DNA from: Tetranychus cinnabarinus
Taxonomy: Eukaryota; Arthropoda; Arachnida; Trombidiformes; Tetranychidae
NCBI GenBank assembly: GCA_022266195.1
Contig: WHVY01000001.1
Location: 2,728,001 to 2,792,000, forward strand
Length of the DNA: 64,000 nucleotides
Direction: 5' to 3'
Shown: positions 9,761 to 23,600 of the stretch, one piece after another
How the letters are laid out: each line of letters opens with the position of its first letter
How positions within the stretch are numbered: the stretch's first letter is position 1
Made by a program: the position numbers and the translations under genes
Notes under the pieces: generated by a model
Database searches by the model: none
What the model was told of the DNA's origin: nothing
Seen by the model: only the letters and a program-made list of their open reading frames with translations

Positions 9761-12700
9761 ATGGCTGAAAGTGAAGACAGAAGTCACAGTGACGATGAGT
9801 CTCCTAAAATTAAATTGGTTGTTAAAACCCCTATGGATAAAGATACCGTTGAAATTGAGGAAGATGCTTCCATCAAGCGAGTAAGTTAATTATGTCACTG
9901 TTTAGAGTTTACCATAGTCACTAATATTTGTAATCTGTTCTCTTTTTTCTCAATCAGTTGCGAGAGATAGTTGCTCAACGATTTAAGGTTGAAGAGGAGC
10001 AAGTTTGCTTAATTTTCGCTGGCAAAATATTGAAGGATCATGAAACACTGGAACAGCACAGTTAGTAAAACTTCAGCTTCTCATTCAGCTACTTTAAACC
10101 CCCTTTTAAACCATTATGTTGCTATTAATCGTTTATTCTTATTTATTTGCACATTATAGAAATTAAAGATGGGTTGACAATTCATTTGGTTACTAGAGCT
10201 AAAAAGGTTAGTCTCAATCTTCATTAGTTAGTGTAATGTAATAACCGACTCTTCATTTATTTTCAGAGTAATGATGGGTCATCTACATCGAATCAATCTT
10301 CAGGCTCTAAAACTTCTTCTGGTTCAGCATCCAATAACCCTTCAGGACCCACACCTTCCTTATTTCCAGGATTTGATTTCCCAAATCTAGGAAATCTTGG
10401 AAATCTTGGAAATCTTGGAAATCTAGGAAATCTAGGAAATAATGGAAATATGTCTCAAACATTACTACAAATGCAACAAAATCTCCAACAAGAGGTATAT
10501 TTACAATTTTTTTTATATCTCTAGACTTTCATTTTGCGTTCAATTGCACTTTTTAATCTTCTCTCTTCACGTTTTTATAATCCTTCTCATAACATAATTT
10601 TTGTATTTTCTTTTCTTTACTGCCTTATTATGGACCTTGCCGATCATTAGCTTATGTCTAATCCTGATATGATGCGTTCACTTATTGATAGCCCTATGTT
10701 CCAAGATTTGATTTCTCACCCAGACTACATTCGATCCGTTTTACGGAGTAATCCAACTACTCAAGCATTAATGGAAAGGAATCCTGAAATCAGTCACATG
10801 TTAAACAATCCAGAGGTTATACGTCAAGCTATGGAAACTATTAGGAACCCAGCAGCTTTCCAAGAACTGATGAGAACACAAGACCGCGCTCTTAGCAACA
10901 TTGAATCATTACCCGGAGGCTTTGACGCTCTTCGACGAATGTATACCGAATTTCAGGAACCTATGTTAACTGCAGCTACAGAACACATTACTGGGGGAAA
11001 TCCATTCGCATTCAACAGTGAGAATCGAGAAAATTCCCAATCATCCCAAACTGGAGTTGAAAATAGAGATCCTTTACCAAACCCATGGGCACCCAGGGGT
11101 TCTACAACTGGCACAGGACAAACTACCGGTATGTTTTTCGATCTCATTTATCTATGAGTTTAGTTTATAGGCTATTACATTTTCTAGTTTTCATAATGAT
11201 GCAATAGTTGATGAGTCATGAACCTGTTTCTTTATCTAAAGAGACATAATTTGATTTTAAGTTTATTATTGCCATTTAACTTTTATTTCTTCGTTATCCT
11301 GTCTATTTTCTGATTTTTTCCTTAACCAATGTCATTCATTTGAAAAGGCTTTGTGTTATTTCTGATTGATTGGTAACATGATTATTTTTTCTCACCAATA
11401 GTCCTGGGTGATTTCTTTGAATTTAAATATTAAATCGAGAAAAATAAAGAATATCCTTGATTAAAGCACATTCAAGACTATTTCCAATGCTATATGGCTT
11501 GATGAAATATGAGCTACAGATTTCATTAAAAATCATGCTGTATTGTTTATCTTCTCTTGGATGATTTTTCATTACTTCGCTTGAATACAAAATTTTAGAT
11601 GAAAGGATTAAGGAATGATTATCTAAATTTTCTTAACCAGAATTTCTGATTCTTGAGTGCTTTTCTCTGCTCTTATTTGCACCATTTTCAGTGAATTTTA
11701 TACAAACTTTCCTGTAACTCTTAATCGACAAAATCAATACCTTCGGGCTTCGATGAAACTGTAAATCTGCATTTTTATTTGTCGCAAGCACTTTACAATT
11801 AGCAACGAATCATGTTCTCGCATAACCAGCCGTTCGAAAAAAATCATTAAAATTGTCCTATTTTAATTATTTTCAGTGACTTTGGACAATCAAAGCATTT
11901 TCACCCTCCTAATTTATCATGAATTATCCAGTAGATTATCATGAATAGCTTATTCATACCTCAGTTTTCTTCCTCCCTATTTGCACTCTCGATATCCTTG
12001 TTAAATTTTCTCTCTAACAATGAACGAATTGGATAGAACAGTAAATTTTCATTCATAAAGTCACACTTTTTTGATATTCACTTACATGTAGTTGTTTCAA
12101 GACTGATTTTTACTTTAATTTAAGTAGGTCAAACGTCCTCCATATAGTTAAATATTTCGTCAGGTCATAAGAACTGGCGATTGGTATTACAATTTGTTGC
12201 AGCATTTTTTATAATTTTTTCGCAATTTGACAGTTTGATTTGATCGCTTTTCAAATTCTCTTAAACAGCTTTCACAATTCAATATCATCAGTTTACTTCT
12301 CCAATTTCTTCATTACCACATTATATGTAATCATTACTCTAATCGCAATAATGAAACTGCGTCATAAATTAAACACTCAATGCCTCAACAAATACAACTT
12401 ACAGACCCTAATGATAAGTTTTGAGACTAATCATTTTAAAACGTTAAACTATCACTTTCGACGTTTAAAATTTTACCAATTTACTCGCATTGATTAGAAA
12501 GTTGATCAGAGAGTTTCTTCTAAACATTGCAAAAACATCTTAAAGGTTAAGGATAACTCGATTAATATTCATTTTATTAAAATTGGTACAAAGTTTACAC
12601 TCCAACTCTTTCGCTCGAGTCCAACTGATTTCTTTCACGCAATTCAGTGCTTATCCTTGAAACAGCTCTTGATTTTTCCAATCGTATACTAATACCGAAT

Positions 12701-13831
12701 TTTTGGTTTATCATAAATTGAAGGATAAATTAAACATTGACTCGTTCAAAAGACATCCTGTTGAGTACTCAAAATATTTCTCATTTTTTTTATCGTTTTA
12801 TGCCGATTTCCGTTCAAATTTAGATCAATTTTTAATATGCGATTTTTTTCTTGTTTCCTTAGGTACTACTCCACCTACTGATAACACTACTCCATCTAGT
12901 GCAGGACCATTCAATATTCCAGGAATGCCAAATTTGATGGCGCAAATGAGGGACAATAGCTCAATGATGGAGACTTTAACACAATCCCCTTTTATGCGTC
13001 AAATGATGAGTCATATGGTTTCCAATCCTGATATGCTTCAACAAATGATGTCAATGAATCCCTTACTTGCCAATAATCCGCAACTTATGGATCAGATTCG
13101 TCAAACCGCTCCACAAATGGTACAGAGAATGCAAAGTCCAGAGTTCCAACAACTATTGACCAATCCTCAAGCCCTAGAAGCCTTGATGAATATTCAACGA
13201 GGGATGGAACAGTTACAAAGAATTGCTCCCGGAGCTCTTTCTGGAATGTACGTCTATTATATCACCTTTTGATTGTATCTGCCAATCAGTTGAGGCTTTT
13301 ATTCACCATTTATGTTATTGATTCTTTATATTCTTATCTCAAAAATCTTTTTATCGATTGTTGCATTTTATTTTCACTCACTATTTTTGTTCAATTTTTC
13401 ATGATTTTCAATCATACTTATCGATTAATTTATTTTATTTATTTTTCTACTCTAGGATGGGAGGCAATCCTCTTGGTAATTTAAGCTGTCCTCCGTCAAC
13501 TACTGCGACTACGACTACACCTGCATCACCTGTTTCAACCTCTACTGCAACTTCGGAAACCAATACATCGACAACAACTACGGCTGGTTCTAATATTAAC
13601 AATACCACTGCGTCAACGGTTGGAGCATTATCTCAATTAATGGCACAAATGTTGACTTCTCAATCGAGCCAATCAACTAACCAACAAGCCCCTGAAGAAA
13701 GATACAGAAATCAATTGGAGCAATTATCATCCATGGGATTTACCAATAGAGAGGTCAATCTACAAGCCCTAATAGCTACTTTTGGTGATGTCAATGCTGC
13801 AGTTGAGAGACTTCTTCAATCACGCCCATGA
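9761..13831 (+). CDS. UBQLN: Ubiquilin, proteasome shuttle factor
   Basis: Seven coding exons (9761-9880, 9958-10060, 10160-10206, 10267-10494, 10651-11128, 12863-13247, 13456-13831) join in phase to 578 residues, near the usual length of about 590. Residues about 15-90 are a ubiquitin-like domain (IKLVVKTPMDKDTVEIEED, LREIVAQRF, LIFAGKIL, KDGLTIHLV). The middle has STI1-type Met/Asn/Pro-rich helices in two blocks: MSNPDMMRSLIDSPMFQDL with NPEISHMLNNPEVIRQ, and SPFMRQMMSHMVSNPDMLQQ with NNPQLMDQIRQTAPQM. The C-terminal UBA domain reads YRNQLEQLSSMGFTNREVNL and ends AAVERLLQSRP. Ubiquilins carry ubiquitinated and hydrophobic clients to the proteasome. Between UBL and STI1 lies a run of six Asn-Leu-Gly units. 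Intron 5 is unusually long for the locus (1.7 kb). Confidence 0.96.
10384..10437 (+). repeat. Coding 9-bp minisatellite (six Asn-Leu-Gly units) in ubiquilin
   Basis: Six tandem copies of a 9-base unit, AATCTAGGA or AATCTTGGA, followed by a seventh diverged unit AATAATGGA. They translate to NLG repeated six times and then NNG. The two unit types alternate as blocks (1 A-type, 3 T-type, 2 A-type), which suggests expansion by slippage or unequal exchange. Confidence 0.95.
11129..12862 (+). other. Long ubiquilin intron, no gene seen
   Basis: Intron with GTATGT donor and TTTCCTTAG acceptor, both phases confirmed by the reading frame. I see no ORF with a domain, RNA gene or clear repeat inside it. 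Confidence 0.7.
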
Positions 13832-16800
13832 AAAAGCAAAAAATATCATAAAGTGTTAAAGCAAACTAAAATATCAAACAATATATATAAACCTTTTCAG
13901 CCTCATCAATTTATATGGAAAGAAAAAAGTATATAAGTATAAATATTATAAATATACGTGCGATACAAAGAATACGTTGCAAATAACACAAAAGAAATAG
14001 CTTAATACGAAAAAAAAGATAATTGAAAATTAAGGTGACAAGCAAGTTAATAAGTTACAAATTGAATGAACTCACAAGTCTAGTTTCCCTGTTTTTCCGT
14101 TTCAAACTGACTCTTCAAGGAACTTTAACCCTGATGTTGAATTTTTCATAGTGACTGTATAAGAAAACACGCGGCAAAGAATCTGCTTCTTTATAAAAAC
14201 ATTCAAATGGTTATTTTAGTTGAACCTTGTTCAAATATGATAACTAATAACAGAGAAAAATTAGATTGCGAAAAGTAATCAATAAAGGAGGACAGAAAAA
14301 ATTTAATACCCTCCTATATCTGTCGTCTTTTATTTTTATTTGATACATATTTATTGTAATAATTGAAAAAAAAACCTCATCATCAGTGATTATTGAAACT
14401 TTCATCAGTGGATCAGCAAAAACAAAAACAAAATAAAGCAGTAGATGAGCATGAAAAAAATGAGCACGTTCTTTAGATTGGTTTTACTATCGTAATGGAA
14501 ATTATAACAATACTTTGCATTACAATTCTGGAACTTCTGATTGTCTGAATGCTAATTGTCTTTGAAATTTTTTTATCGATATTTTTTTAACTATACTACG
14601 CTATATTTACGTTTAAAAATGTGGATAAGATTGTTTGATTAGAATAGTAACAATTATAAAGTGAGTATCTAATACCATTAAAATTCAAGATACAAAAGTT
14701 GTGTAAATTCAAACGCCGACAATAAAGATTGTAAAAATTTGGAAAATTAATTCTTTGGATCAATTTACTCTAGTTATCGATGCAAGTTACTAAATTGAGT
14801 AATTAAGTAGCTAAGTGTGGTTAATAATCAATGAGTAAGGGATGTCAAATCATTGTTAAAGGGTTTTAATGTTGTCGCTATTATTGTAATGCAATAAACT
14901 TTGGCTGGTTGGGTTTTATAATTTATATTAATGGACTAGAGAAAATTAACTTTCAATTCACCTTCATTAAACCTTTTTTGTTGTATTATTTTTATTTGTT
15001 TTCTCATTCAATTTTTTACGATGATTTAGCTACAATCAATTTAGAAATGAAGACATTTCGAGCTTGAGAGGGACAAGCTCATGAGCATTTCCAATCTTAA
15101 ACTGAATTGGAATAACTTTCGTCCTTTTAAGAGCTATTCATTGATTTTTATGTAGGAAATAGTTCAAGGATAAGAGCAAGCTCAGATTATGCTGGACGAA
15201 CAAAAAATAACAGTCGCTTATAACCATTTCCCATAGATACTCCAGAAAAAGCTAGCTCAATTCACAAAGAACCCAATGCTACTTCTCTATCAACTTCAAT
15301 TCTTTCTTCGATTCTAAATTCACCAAACACAGTCTTTAAATTCAGCAAGTGTCAGCAATAATTTTACTCCATCGTCCAGATTTTGATTAAACCTTCATTT
15401 TGAGCATTTTTCTTCCATCGATTCATAATTTCATCAAAGTATTGTCCATTATTTAGAGAAAATTATAATCATTTGTGATCAAAAGCAAAAAAATCATTCA
15501 TCGTAATTGGAACCAATCGATGATAAATGCACACTACGAGTTTGTGAATCTAATGACCTTAATTCTCTTCCTATTTGAGGCATAAACGGGATTTAAACTA
15601 AATTAGTCAAAGAGGCGAACATCAATTATAAAACTTTCTGGTCTACAATCGAGAACGCGGAATCACTGTAAATTATTGTACATTTTGTATAATTACTGTA
15701 ATAAAATATTAAAAGTTAATACTGTTGTAATTATATCTTTCTGAGCAAACAAACTCCTACTAACTCTAGATGCAAATGTTTAAAGATACTTGGGAAAGAG
15801 GCAAAAGTTTGGAATTATTGTGAGTTATTGAGTCAATTAATGGTCCAATGCCTGTCCAATTCAGATCATCTCTCTGCCATCCTTTACTTACCAAAACTTG
15901 CTTGAACTTTTTCTTTGAAATCTTGAACACACATTTTCCTTGTGATCATAAACTGTCACCTTTTAATATAATGATGTTTACAATTGTTGGATTATCTCCT
16001 GAGAGCATGTAAATGTCTAAAATGTGAATTTGCATTGACTTTTCTTTGGTTATTAAAGCTACAGATTGTATTTAGATTATTTTAGATCCAATTCATTCAA
16101 TCCTTCAAGGTATTTGACTCTAAATGAACTAAGATAATCGATCAAGTTAACCTTTATTATGATCTTGAAATAATCTTATTCAATCCAATGTTGCTTCAAG
16201 ACATAATCAACATGGTAGTTTAAAAAAGAAGAAATGATTTCTTAAATAATCATCTTGGAAAATGAATAAACTGGTTCAACAAGAACTTTACTCATTTCTT
16301 ATTCAATACCAATGGACCTATGAAGATAAGGAAGGATTGATTGAAAGATTATGCTGATGATCAGTAAACTTTACAGAAAAAAAGTGATCTGAAAACAGGT
16401 AAAGTGTGATGAGTAAAGGTTGTTGTCTGATCAACAAATGGTCTTAAAACTGTCTTGTTAGTGACTCAAAGTAAACTTGGATAATAATAATTAGCCAAAG
16501 TTGAGTCAGAAGGAGCAAAAGATGGTTAAAGAAGCTTTAGCAAAAGAAGGAAAAGCAAAAACAAGCCAAAAGTATAAACAAAAAAGGAAAAGAAATTATC
16601 ATGTTCTTATCCTCTCACTCTTCCTCTCGCCTTTTTTACTTCTCACTTGACTTCTCTTTTACCATCAATATCATCATCAAAATCATCATCATCATCATCT
16701 TCTCTTTCAGTGGCCGGTGAAAAGTCTTCCGGTTCCAACAAGTATAGCTGTTTTACTGCTAGTCTAACGGTTAAGATTTACCATTTTGTTTACTGGAACT

Positions 16801-17268
16801 GACTGTATAATCAATGCTCAACGTTACTCTAACTTGTGTTTTCCGACATTAGATAGTTAACCAGCGCCCAAATCCGGAATTGCTCATCTATTTCGCTGCA
16901 AAAAAAGAGGCAATTCAATTCATCTGAATTAACAAAACACAAATCTACTGAATCACCTTTTTGATCCGACCTTTTCATTTTTGTTTCTTTACCAACATTT
17001 TACCATCAACGCTAACTCTATCACTAAGCGCCATCACAATAACACTAAATCAGCTTTTTGTTTTCATTTGGTTCTGTTTTTGTTTTCGTTTTTCATCTTC
17101 TTTCACCAGTCTCATCATCATTGATAGTGATTGTATTATACCATTATACGATTTCTGGATCCGAGTTATACATAGTGCATATTGACTAATTCAGTGTTTC
17201 ATTGTTTTAGGTGATTCAAAATTACACTTTGAAATTCAATTTGTTTACCTCTTGATCAGCAATTCTCG
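13832..17268. other. Intergenic: ubiquilin 3' UTR and serpin 5' region
   Basis: About 3.4 kb, AT-rich. Several AATAAA signals (for example near 14283, 14431 and 14893) could end ubiquilin transcripts. An ATC trinucleotide run lies at about 16672-16700. A CATTGTTTTAG acceptor at 17200-17210 suggests that the serpin has a 5' UTR intron. No coding gene recognised. Confidence 0.6.
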
Positions 17269-18758
17269 ATGAACCTCTTCAATCTCATGATGATTAATCT
17301 TTCGTCTTGTACATCCTTATCGATAATGTTTGTGATGCTATTTGCAATGTTGGTGCCAGTCATTCACGCAAATTCAAAGATTCCTGGAAAACCAAGGGAC
17401 GGGATTAAATTAGCATCTTCATCTCCAAGCTCTTCATCTTTATCATCTGATGAACGAGTGTTGTTGAGCCAATCTCACATGCAATTCACATTCGATCTAA
17501 TGTCCAGCATTGTGATGACCGAAGCTTATAACCCCAACTCCAAGCTTCTCCAATCCATTGTTTTCTCCCCTTTAAGTATACAATCTATTTTAATGATGGT
17601 TCATCTTGGTGTTAAAGGTCGAACCCGTGCTGAAATTGCCTCTGCTCTACATTTAGATACCTTTCTTACCTCAAACGGTATCAACAATGTAAATGGTTCC
17701 TTCATCCGTACTCACCAGATTTTCGGTGAATCAGTAAACTCCCTTCTCGACGACGATGAGATCATCAAATACTTCTCTATGGCAAACCAAATTTTTGTCA
17801 ACAAAGACTTGACTGTGAACAACAATTTCAAAATTGCTCTTCAACGTTATCACGGAGCTTCACTGCGATCAGTTGACTTTAATTCCAATGGAGTTGTTGA
17901 TGTAAGTTAACAAGAGTTTAATTTTAACAACAAATTAATTGTCCTTATAATAATTGTTATTGAATACAGAAAATTAACGACTGGGTTACCAAAACCACAA
18001 AAGGAGCCATTAAAAAGTTTTTAAGTTCACCAATATCTCCAGCTACTGCTTTAGTTGCCTTAAATGCTCTAAGTTACAAAGGAGACTGGCTTTACAAATT
18101 TGATGAGCAAGAGACGCAAAAGAATTCCCTGTTTCAATTGACTAATGGACAGAATGCACGAGTATCCATGATGGTTGGTAAATTACCGATTGCATTCGGT
18201 GAAATTAACGATGGAAGGTTAAAGGCGTCTATAATTGAGCTTCCCTACAAAACCCAAAGGCTTGGTTTGTTCATGGTTTTACCATTGGAAGACTCACCTA
18301 ATGGTCTTTTCAATTTAATGCGATCCCTTAATTCAACTACTTTTACTCAATTAATTGCTTCAATGAAGAAGAGTAAAAAAGGTGATGAAGTAAACGTACG
18401 AATTCCTAAATTTGACATATCATCCAAGCCTGATTTAACAACAATCCTTCGCTATTCTCTTGGCTTACGATCCGTGTTTTCTGGAGGGGAAGCTGATTTC
18501 ACCTCAATGTTTGAGACAACTCCTGTATCCCAATCGTCCTCACTGCCACCAATATCACTGAGTCAATTTACCCACCAAGCTGTTATGTCGATTAACGAGA
18601 ATGGTTCAATTGCTGGAGCTGCTAGTGCAACTTTAGTTGAAAGAGTTGGATTATTTAGTGGACCTTATTTTGAAGCTGATAGACCTTTCCTCTTCTTCTT
18701 GACCGATAAACAATCAGGCTTGATTTTATTTGCTGGTATTTTTGCTCAGCCTAATTAG
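17269..18758 (+). CDS. Secreted serpin (serine protease inhibitor)
   Basis: Two exons (17269-17901 and 17970-18758) join in phase 0 to 473 residues. Residues 1-35 are a signal peptide (hydrophobic SLSIMFVMLFAMLVPVIHA), followed by a Ser-rich linker of about 30 residues and then the serpin fold of about 380. Serpin hallmarks seen: SIVFSPLSIQSILMMVHLGV, FSMANQIFVNKD, VALNALSYKGDW, RIPKFDI, HQAVMSINENGSIAGAASAT, and the C-terminal DRPFLFFLTDKQSGLILFAG. The hinge has small residues (S at P14, A at P12), as expected for an inhibitor that can insert its loop. The scissile bond cannot be fixed; counting 17 residues from the hinge Glu gives the Arg-Val step in LVERVGLF, which would suit a trypsin-like target. 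It is extracellular by its signal peptide. A trypsin-like protease lies 7 kb away, but no link is implied. Confidence 0.95.
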
Positions 18759-20626
18759 TTAATTTAATCAATTGGCCAATTTAATAGTTTATCATTTAGT
18801 CTTGGATCCATCTAACTTAAATCTTCGAGGTCGTGGATGTGATCTGAAAATATGCTTATTTATTTAAAAAGATCATCTTTAACCACTTTCATCGTCATTT
18901 TCCTCATTTTCAAAAATGCTGTCATTTTTTTCATTTCTCACTCAAAATTTTTCACCACCTTGAGTTCATCTTAATCATCCATATCTGATCTCACCTCTTT
19001 TCATGTGCACGAGGCAGGGATTTAAATTATCTCTACACTAATGGAATCAACTAATTATAAGCTTCGGTTAATTGTGAAGCTGGGAAAATGTTTCTCTTGA
19101 CGACTAATTTTGTATCTGTTGAAATAATATAAAAAATTTAAAACTTAGCTACTAAGGTTGACTTTTTCATTTACTGAATTAATCTCATTTGCAAAACCTC
19201 TAACACTCATTTTAATGCATTTAGTTAATGTTTTTTATACACTTGTAATGAGACTTGAGCTTGATTGAAACTGCATTTCAAAGGTATTTCAAGAGGCTTA
19301 TAAAGCTGTAATACCTTAATCGTGCGAGCTCTTTGCTTTAAAATTCATTTTTAAATGAGGATTCTGTTTTTTCCTCCAGCCTTCTTTTTCATGTTTTGCT
19401 CGAGAAACCTGAATTCTTAGGAAAATTCTGCCTACTTTTCCTGGGTTTGGTTTTATCATGAGATTCACTAGCCAAAATTTTCCATGTAACTCATCTGGAA
19501 CCTTCTTGATTTTTCACACAAAAATAAAGGATTTGCTTTTTACATTGTATATCATATATTAATAGATTATATAGACTACATTAATCGAAAGTCGGAAATA
19601 CAAACTTAAATCAACTTATATGGGATATTAACAAAAATTAGCTGCATCAATTGCAAAATAAAAAACAGAAATGAAAATAATCAATTAATTCCAGTGTCGA
19701 TCAATATAAATCCTTGTTGCAGATAACAACTTAAAATACAAAGTATTAGATATGATTAAGGCACGCTTCAAACAATTTGCTCTATTGAAACAGCGATAAG
19801 ATGATAGTTAATTTACAAAGGTTAAAATGAAATGTGTATAATATATATAATAATAATTATATAACATTTATATTAATAATAATAGGATGTAAATCCTCAA
19901 ATTTGCACCTGAAAGGTTGATAGATAAAACAAGGTTATGATTATTTTCTGTACTGACTTAAGAATGAGTTTGCCTACTTAGTGAATTTGCTAAGAAATGT
20001 AAATGTAAATTAAGATGTGAATTAAAAATTCAACTTGATAACCTTTAAAGTGCAATTTGGGGCAAACCATCCTAAATTGATTGTATTTTTTGATTTCTCA
20101 GGGTCAATTGTGTTTCTCATAATTGAGATTTAGAGGCAACATGAAAGTTCATAAAAAGAGTTGATTAACTGTCTTAGGCGTGACTTATTAAAAACAACTT
20201 AAAAGTGTGATGGCAAAAGGCAAACAAAGAGATGCTCTTGTTGAATGAATTTATCCTTTAACAATCCTTAGAGTTATGTTATTTTCCAAAAAGCTTTAAT
20301 CCTTTGGTTGTCCTCTTGAAATAATAAACTGGATAATAATTGTGGAGATAAAACAATATGTATAATCTTAAATTGAACAAAAAATTAAACCATCTGGGTG
20401 ACTATTTAAATGCAATATGATTATTCACACTGGGCACTGAGTTTGGAGAAAATCCTGATTCTTGTGAATAACTTGCTAGACTCCAACAATAATCTCTTTT
20501 CATGAAAAGAGACGCTAAATTACTGTAATTTTGAAACTGATCTTCGAAAACAAAATAATAGAAACTAAAAAAAGCAATAATTTTAACCATAATTTAGAAT
20601 ATTAATTAACACAGCTAAAGATGTGG
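18759..20626. other. Convergent intergenic region, no gene seen
   Basis: AT-rich sequence holding the 3' UTRs of the serpin and of the MBD gene. A simple AT/ATA-rich stretch lies at about 19838-19885. No domain-bearing ORF. Confidence 0.6.
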
Positions 20627-23600
20627 TCAAGATGGTAATGAAGATGAAGTGGTCGGTGGATGAGATTTTGTTGTTGGCGATACAGCTGAAGATGATTGCT
20701 GCTTATCCAATTCCATCATGGCTTCTTGAATAGCTTGGTCCAGGCATGAATCTGTCTTTTTCCCTCTTCAATAAAAAAAGTAAAATTTTTATTAATCAGT
20801 TAAAATCAACTAAACTATGAAAATCTGTGAAAATTTTTCTTACTTTCTGTGTTTTTTTCGAGCTGTGTGGTGAGCTTCAAGTCCTTCTGATAGAGTTTTC
20901 AATTTAATGAGTTCAACTTGCGTCACTAAATTATCTCCAAACCATTTGACCCAAACCTAAATTAATTTTCAAGCATAAAATTAATTTTTCATTACGCAGT
21001 TTTTCATTTTACATTTACCTTTCCTTCCTCAGCTTGTCCGTTATAACTTGGTACATCTTCTTTGTTAATCAGTTTACCTGGCCAAGACGGATTGCCTCGC
21101 ATTTGGCCCCAGACAAGATCACCAGTTTCAAAAGTTCTTGGTTGAGGTGAAAGTGGAGGAGATTGAGCTGTTGTTTGATCGAAATTATTTTCATAACAAA
21201 GTAATTCTTTCCGTAATCTTTCCAGCTTTTTGTTCTTTGTACTTTCTTCATCAATTGTTTTAGACAATCTTTCATATAAACCTTCAGTTGTTCCCATGCT
21301 TAATAGTACATTATTTTTAGAAACAGATTGATCAATGTTCAGCTTTTTGGTAGAAATAGAGGATTTGTTCTGATAATTATCACTATCATTTTGACAGTCG
21401 TTAAGAGCTTTAACATCAATATAGCTGGTAATGTTGGTTTCATTGCAATTTTTCTCAATTTTATAGGTATCATTGTTTAAAGAGCTGTTGGATTGGTATC
21501 CAGAAATTTTATCATTTTCATCGTTATGGCTATTATTATTAAAATCACCTCCTTGGGTTTCGTCACTAGGAAAATGTTCATCAACATTTCTCTCGTTGAA
21601 ATTGCTATTGTTCTCTAAAATTGAATCAGCATTCTCTTCATAATCTTCGGGAAGATTTGGAGGACTCGAATCATATTCTGTATCTTTGGACATGGGAAGG
21701 TTGTGAGCAAAACTTGAATCTGAACAACTGGATTCATCCATTCTAGTCGGACTGACCGGACCATCTATTAATTCATCACTTTGTATACCAATATTACACA
21801 TAGAGCTTTTATGAGTAGATAACTCTCTCATAATATCCTCAGAAGTACATTGAGAGCCACCATCGATTCGTTCATAATCAAAATTACTTTTATCGTCATC
21901 GGAGTTAGGAGTAAGTTGATTAGGACTGTACAGACAATCTTGAGAATCCATTTGTTCCTCTAAATTGAATTCATCATCAATATCCGATTTTAATCTTGAC
22001 GATTCATCGCTATTTTTTTCTGTAAATTTCTCAATAGATGTATTTGTTTCCTGATCATGACAAAAATAAGCCGAAACAGACATTGAAAGATGCTGGTTAC
22101 GATTCATTTTAAATTTACGATGACGTATTGATCTTGATTTAGTTTTAACGCGGTTATTGTCATTTTCATTAGAACTAGATGCAGCGAAAGATTGTGTCGG
22201 TGATGAAGTAGAAGATGATGATGATGATGGATAGGAGGCGGAAGGTTGAGAGTGAAATGAGTAAGGAGCTTGTATTGGAATAGATGAGAATGAAGTTGCT
22301 CTGCATGATGGTAAAATATTTCTTCGTTCTAATGACCTGACATTTTCTGTTGAATTAAGAACAACAGAATGCTGATCAGATTGCATCAATTGAGGAATTA
22401 TAATAGTAGCTCCATTGCGATTCAAATTTTGAGTTGGATGAAGTAAAGTAACAGTATTTGGTGGAACAGAGGCATATTGAACCGGATTGAATAGTTGAAC
22501 TAATTGTCCTCCTCCTTGACTGCTTGGATCCATAAGAGTCTGGGTCAGGCCCATACCAGAAAGAACATCTATAAAAACGAAAACAGATTATAATTATATT
22601 TTTTCTGGAAATTAAATTAATATCATTCATATAACTCATGCAGCTGAATAAGAAGGAAATGCAAATTAGATAAATGCTCTTTAAATGGGCTCAATTTTTT
22701 TGTTTTGCGAGATAGAATAGAGATAGTTATGATAGAATTGAAAAAAAAGATAAAAATAAGGCTTGAAATTTGGAGGGAAAGCTTTTAAACCTAAATAATA
22801 AACTTCCATAGTTGAATTTGATTGCCCTCGTATAATTGATAACTATTTTCAAAGACAAAGATTTGCATTTCAAAATATTAAACGAAACAAACCTGTGAAT
22901 CCAGGAAGAGAGGTTGAAGGATTAGCGAATGTCTGTACATTAGATTGATTCTCATTAACCATAGAAGATAATCGGCTCTCATCAGAATTATTTATTGGTA
23001 ACCAATTTATAAAGCTGCTGGTTGTTAAAGATGGATTGACATTTTGATGTTGAAAATTTTTAGGTGCATTTTCTGCAGTTTGACTGCAGTCTCCTGTAAT
23101 TGTATACGGGGACTGTTTCTGTTCTGAATTATTAAAATTTCGACCGGATTTGTACAGAGTAACACCATGATTAATGATTGACTGCTGGTGAGTACCACGA
23201 TAAACTGGAATAGAATTAACTGTTAATGGTTGTTGATGAATAACTTGTGAATTAACGTGGTGTTGTTGATGTTGAAGAGTTTGATTTGCGATTTCAGAGT
23301 TTTCTGATGTGTGGTCAGCTAATCTTGCACTGTTTTGATTATGAGTATCATTTTTAATAATAGAATAACTATCATTAGAATAGCCTGAACAATTATTTAA
23401 AGTTCTTCTTCGATGGTTACAGGTTTTAGGTGGATACTCAATATTGGTCGGATTATCATTGTAGCAAATATCCTTGGTATGATCATTATACTGCACACTT
23501 TTATTATCATTTATTAATGTTGAACTTATCGATGGAGCTTGTGGATCAAAATTGAATACTTCATTTAATATGATTGGACACTCTAGGCCACATTTACAGG

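Noticed and set aside
12240..12800. ORFs inside the long ubiquilin intron
   Set aside because: No similarity to known domains and no splice sites that would make them exons; the STI1 coding resumes exactly at the acceptor at 12863.
16672..16700. Possible CRISPR-like or regulatory tandem repeat
   Set aside because: It is a simple ATC/ATCAA microsatellite; no spacers and a eukaryotic context.
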